64,000 bases of DNA, from assembly GCA_030765045.1 (NCBI GenBank), contig CM060961.1, forward strand, positions 144,590,538 to 144,654,537, written 5' to 3'. The number at the start of each line of letters is the position of its first letter. Positions within the stretch are counted from its first letter, which is position 1. Made by a program: the position numbers and the translations under genes. The stretch is from Tenodera sinensis (lineage: Eukaryota; Arthropoda; Insecta; Mantodea; Mantidae). Below, piece after piece: positions 63,648-64,000 of this stretch. The notes under the pieces are model-generated. The model worked only from the letters and a program-made list of their open reading frames with translations. It searched no databases and was not told the DNA's origin.

Positions 63648-64000
63648 AAGCGGCTCGGCTCGCCGACTAATGCGCGTCCATGCAACCTCGATCCAAGTCC
63701 ACATACATGTTCCGGCAGAGGCCCTCGCCTAGGAAAATATTCAGGAGCTGCCACCGCGGGACAGTGTATATAGTGTGAAAACTGTAAATAGTGCAGTGCG
63801 CTGGGACGCATATTTCTGGTGTTCCCAGTGAAGATGTGTGTGTATGTGTGTACGAGTGTGTGTGTGGGTGAATGCGTGCGTGTATGTGTCTGTATATAAT
63901 TTGTAAATATGTACATATGTTTATATAACCCAAAGACGAAACAGACAAAAGACAAAAGACAACTATTCTCGGTGACCTACAGATGGTCACCGTATGGGTT
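63648..64000 (+). other. A8 3' UTR, incomplete at the window edge
   Basis: This noncoding tail matches the A3 3' UTR (8867 on) closely, with a GT-rich stretch (about 63835-63890) and the first conserved stem-loop at 63970-63992. The second stem-loop and terminal repeats lie beyond the window. Confidence 0.85.

Larger units (their letters stand above)
52377..64000 (+). mobile_element. A8: A-family retrotransposon interrupted by an LTR element, running off the window
   Basis: A8 has a 5' UTR, ORF1 split by the LTR element (53277-59463), ORF2 with one stop, and a 3' UTR from 63648 that continues beyond the window. Its 3' UTR is the A1/A3 subtype with stem-loop CGGTGACC/GGTCACCG (63970-63977 with 63985-63992). 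Without the LTR element it would be about full length. Confidence 0.9.

Noticed and set aside
1..64000. tRNA genes, CRISPR arrays, bacterial operons or host protein genes
   Set aside because: I looked for cloverleaf-like elements, regularly spaced identical short repeats and non-transposon coding frames and found none that hold up; the direct repeats present are rDNA units, LTRs or transposon duplications.

Overview
The window is eukaryotic repeat DNA, almost certainly from an arthropod and most likely an insect. It has no bacterial-type operons and no recognisable host protein-coding gene. Two things fill it: (1) a tandem 5S rRNA gene array (about 1-36413) whose unit is close to 1.5 kb, and (2) a dense community of Jockey-type non-LTR retrotransposons inserted into that array and into each other, plus one Ty3/Gypsy-type LTR retrotransposon. 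I label the non-LTR families A (A1-A8), B (B1-B5), C (C1, C2) and D (D1). These are working names for this window, not database names.

Layout. Five 119-bp 5S genes lie on the + strand at 48, 1546, 6043, 20762 and 35143. The spacer between them carries two diverged ~228-bp sub-repeats, and the second holds a GAA/GAG microsatellite of variable length. A sixth unit (from 7357) has lost its 5S gene. The spacers are invaded by A1 (2297-4913), a short A2 tail (5403-5753), Block I (8097-20402) and Block II (21843-34785). At 36414 the array ends abruptly inside a C element. Everything to the right (Block III) is nested retrotransposons: C2, B4 interrupted by two A copies (A6, A7), a B5 fragment, and A8 interrupted by a 6.2-kb LTR element.

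How the parts work. A and B elements each encode an ORF1 nucleic-acid-binding protein (three zinc knuckles) and an ORF2 with AP-type endonuclease and reverse transcriptase. ORF1 stop and ORF2 start touch or overlap (TAAATG or TAATG), which suggests termination-reinitiation. A6 (41220-46586) is complete with both ORFs open and is the best candidate for an active copy. B4 has an open ORF2, and its ORF1 is broken only by A6 and A7. All other copies carry truncations, stops or frameshifts. The A, B and D families end in short tandem repeats rather than poly(A), preceded by two stem-loops whose stems differ between subfamilies by compensatory changes. C ends in poly(A).

Most notable: an exact Russian-doll nesting in Block I (5S spacer > B1 > C1 > B2) with a target-site duplication at every level; an A3-B1 composite flanked as one unit by a 12-bp duplication, which looks like a retrotransposed read-through transcript of an A-inside-B locus; two near-identical A elements in tandem at the same 9-bp target inside B4; and an LTR element with seemingly identical LTRs although its RT/RNase H/integrase core is deleted, implying recent mobilisation in trans. 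All comparisons were made by eye within the window; no database search or alignment program was available.
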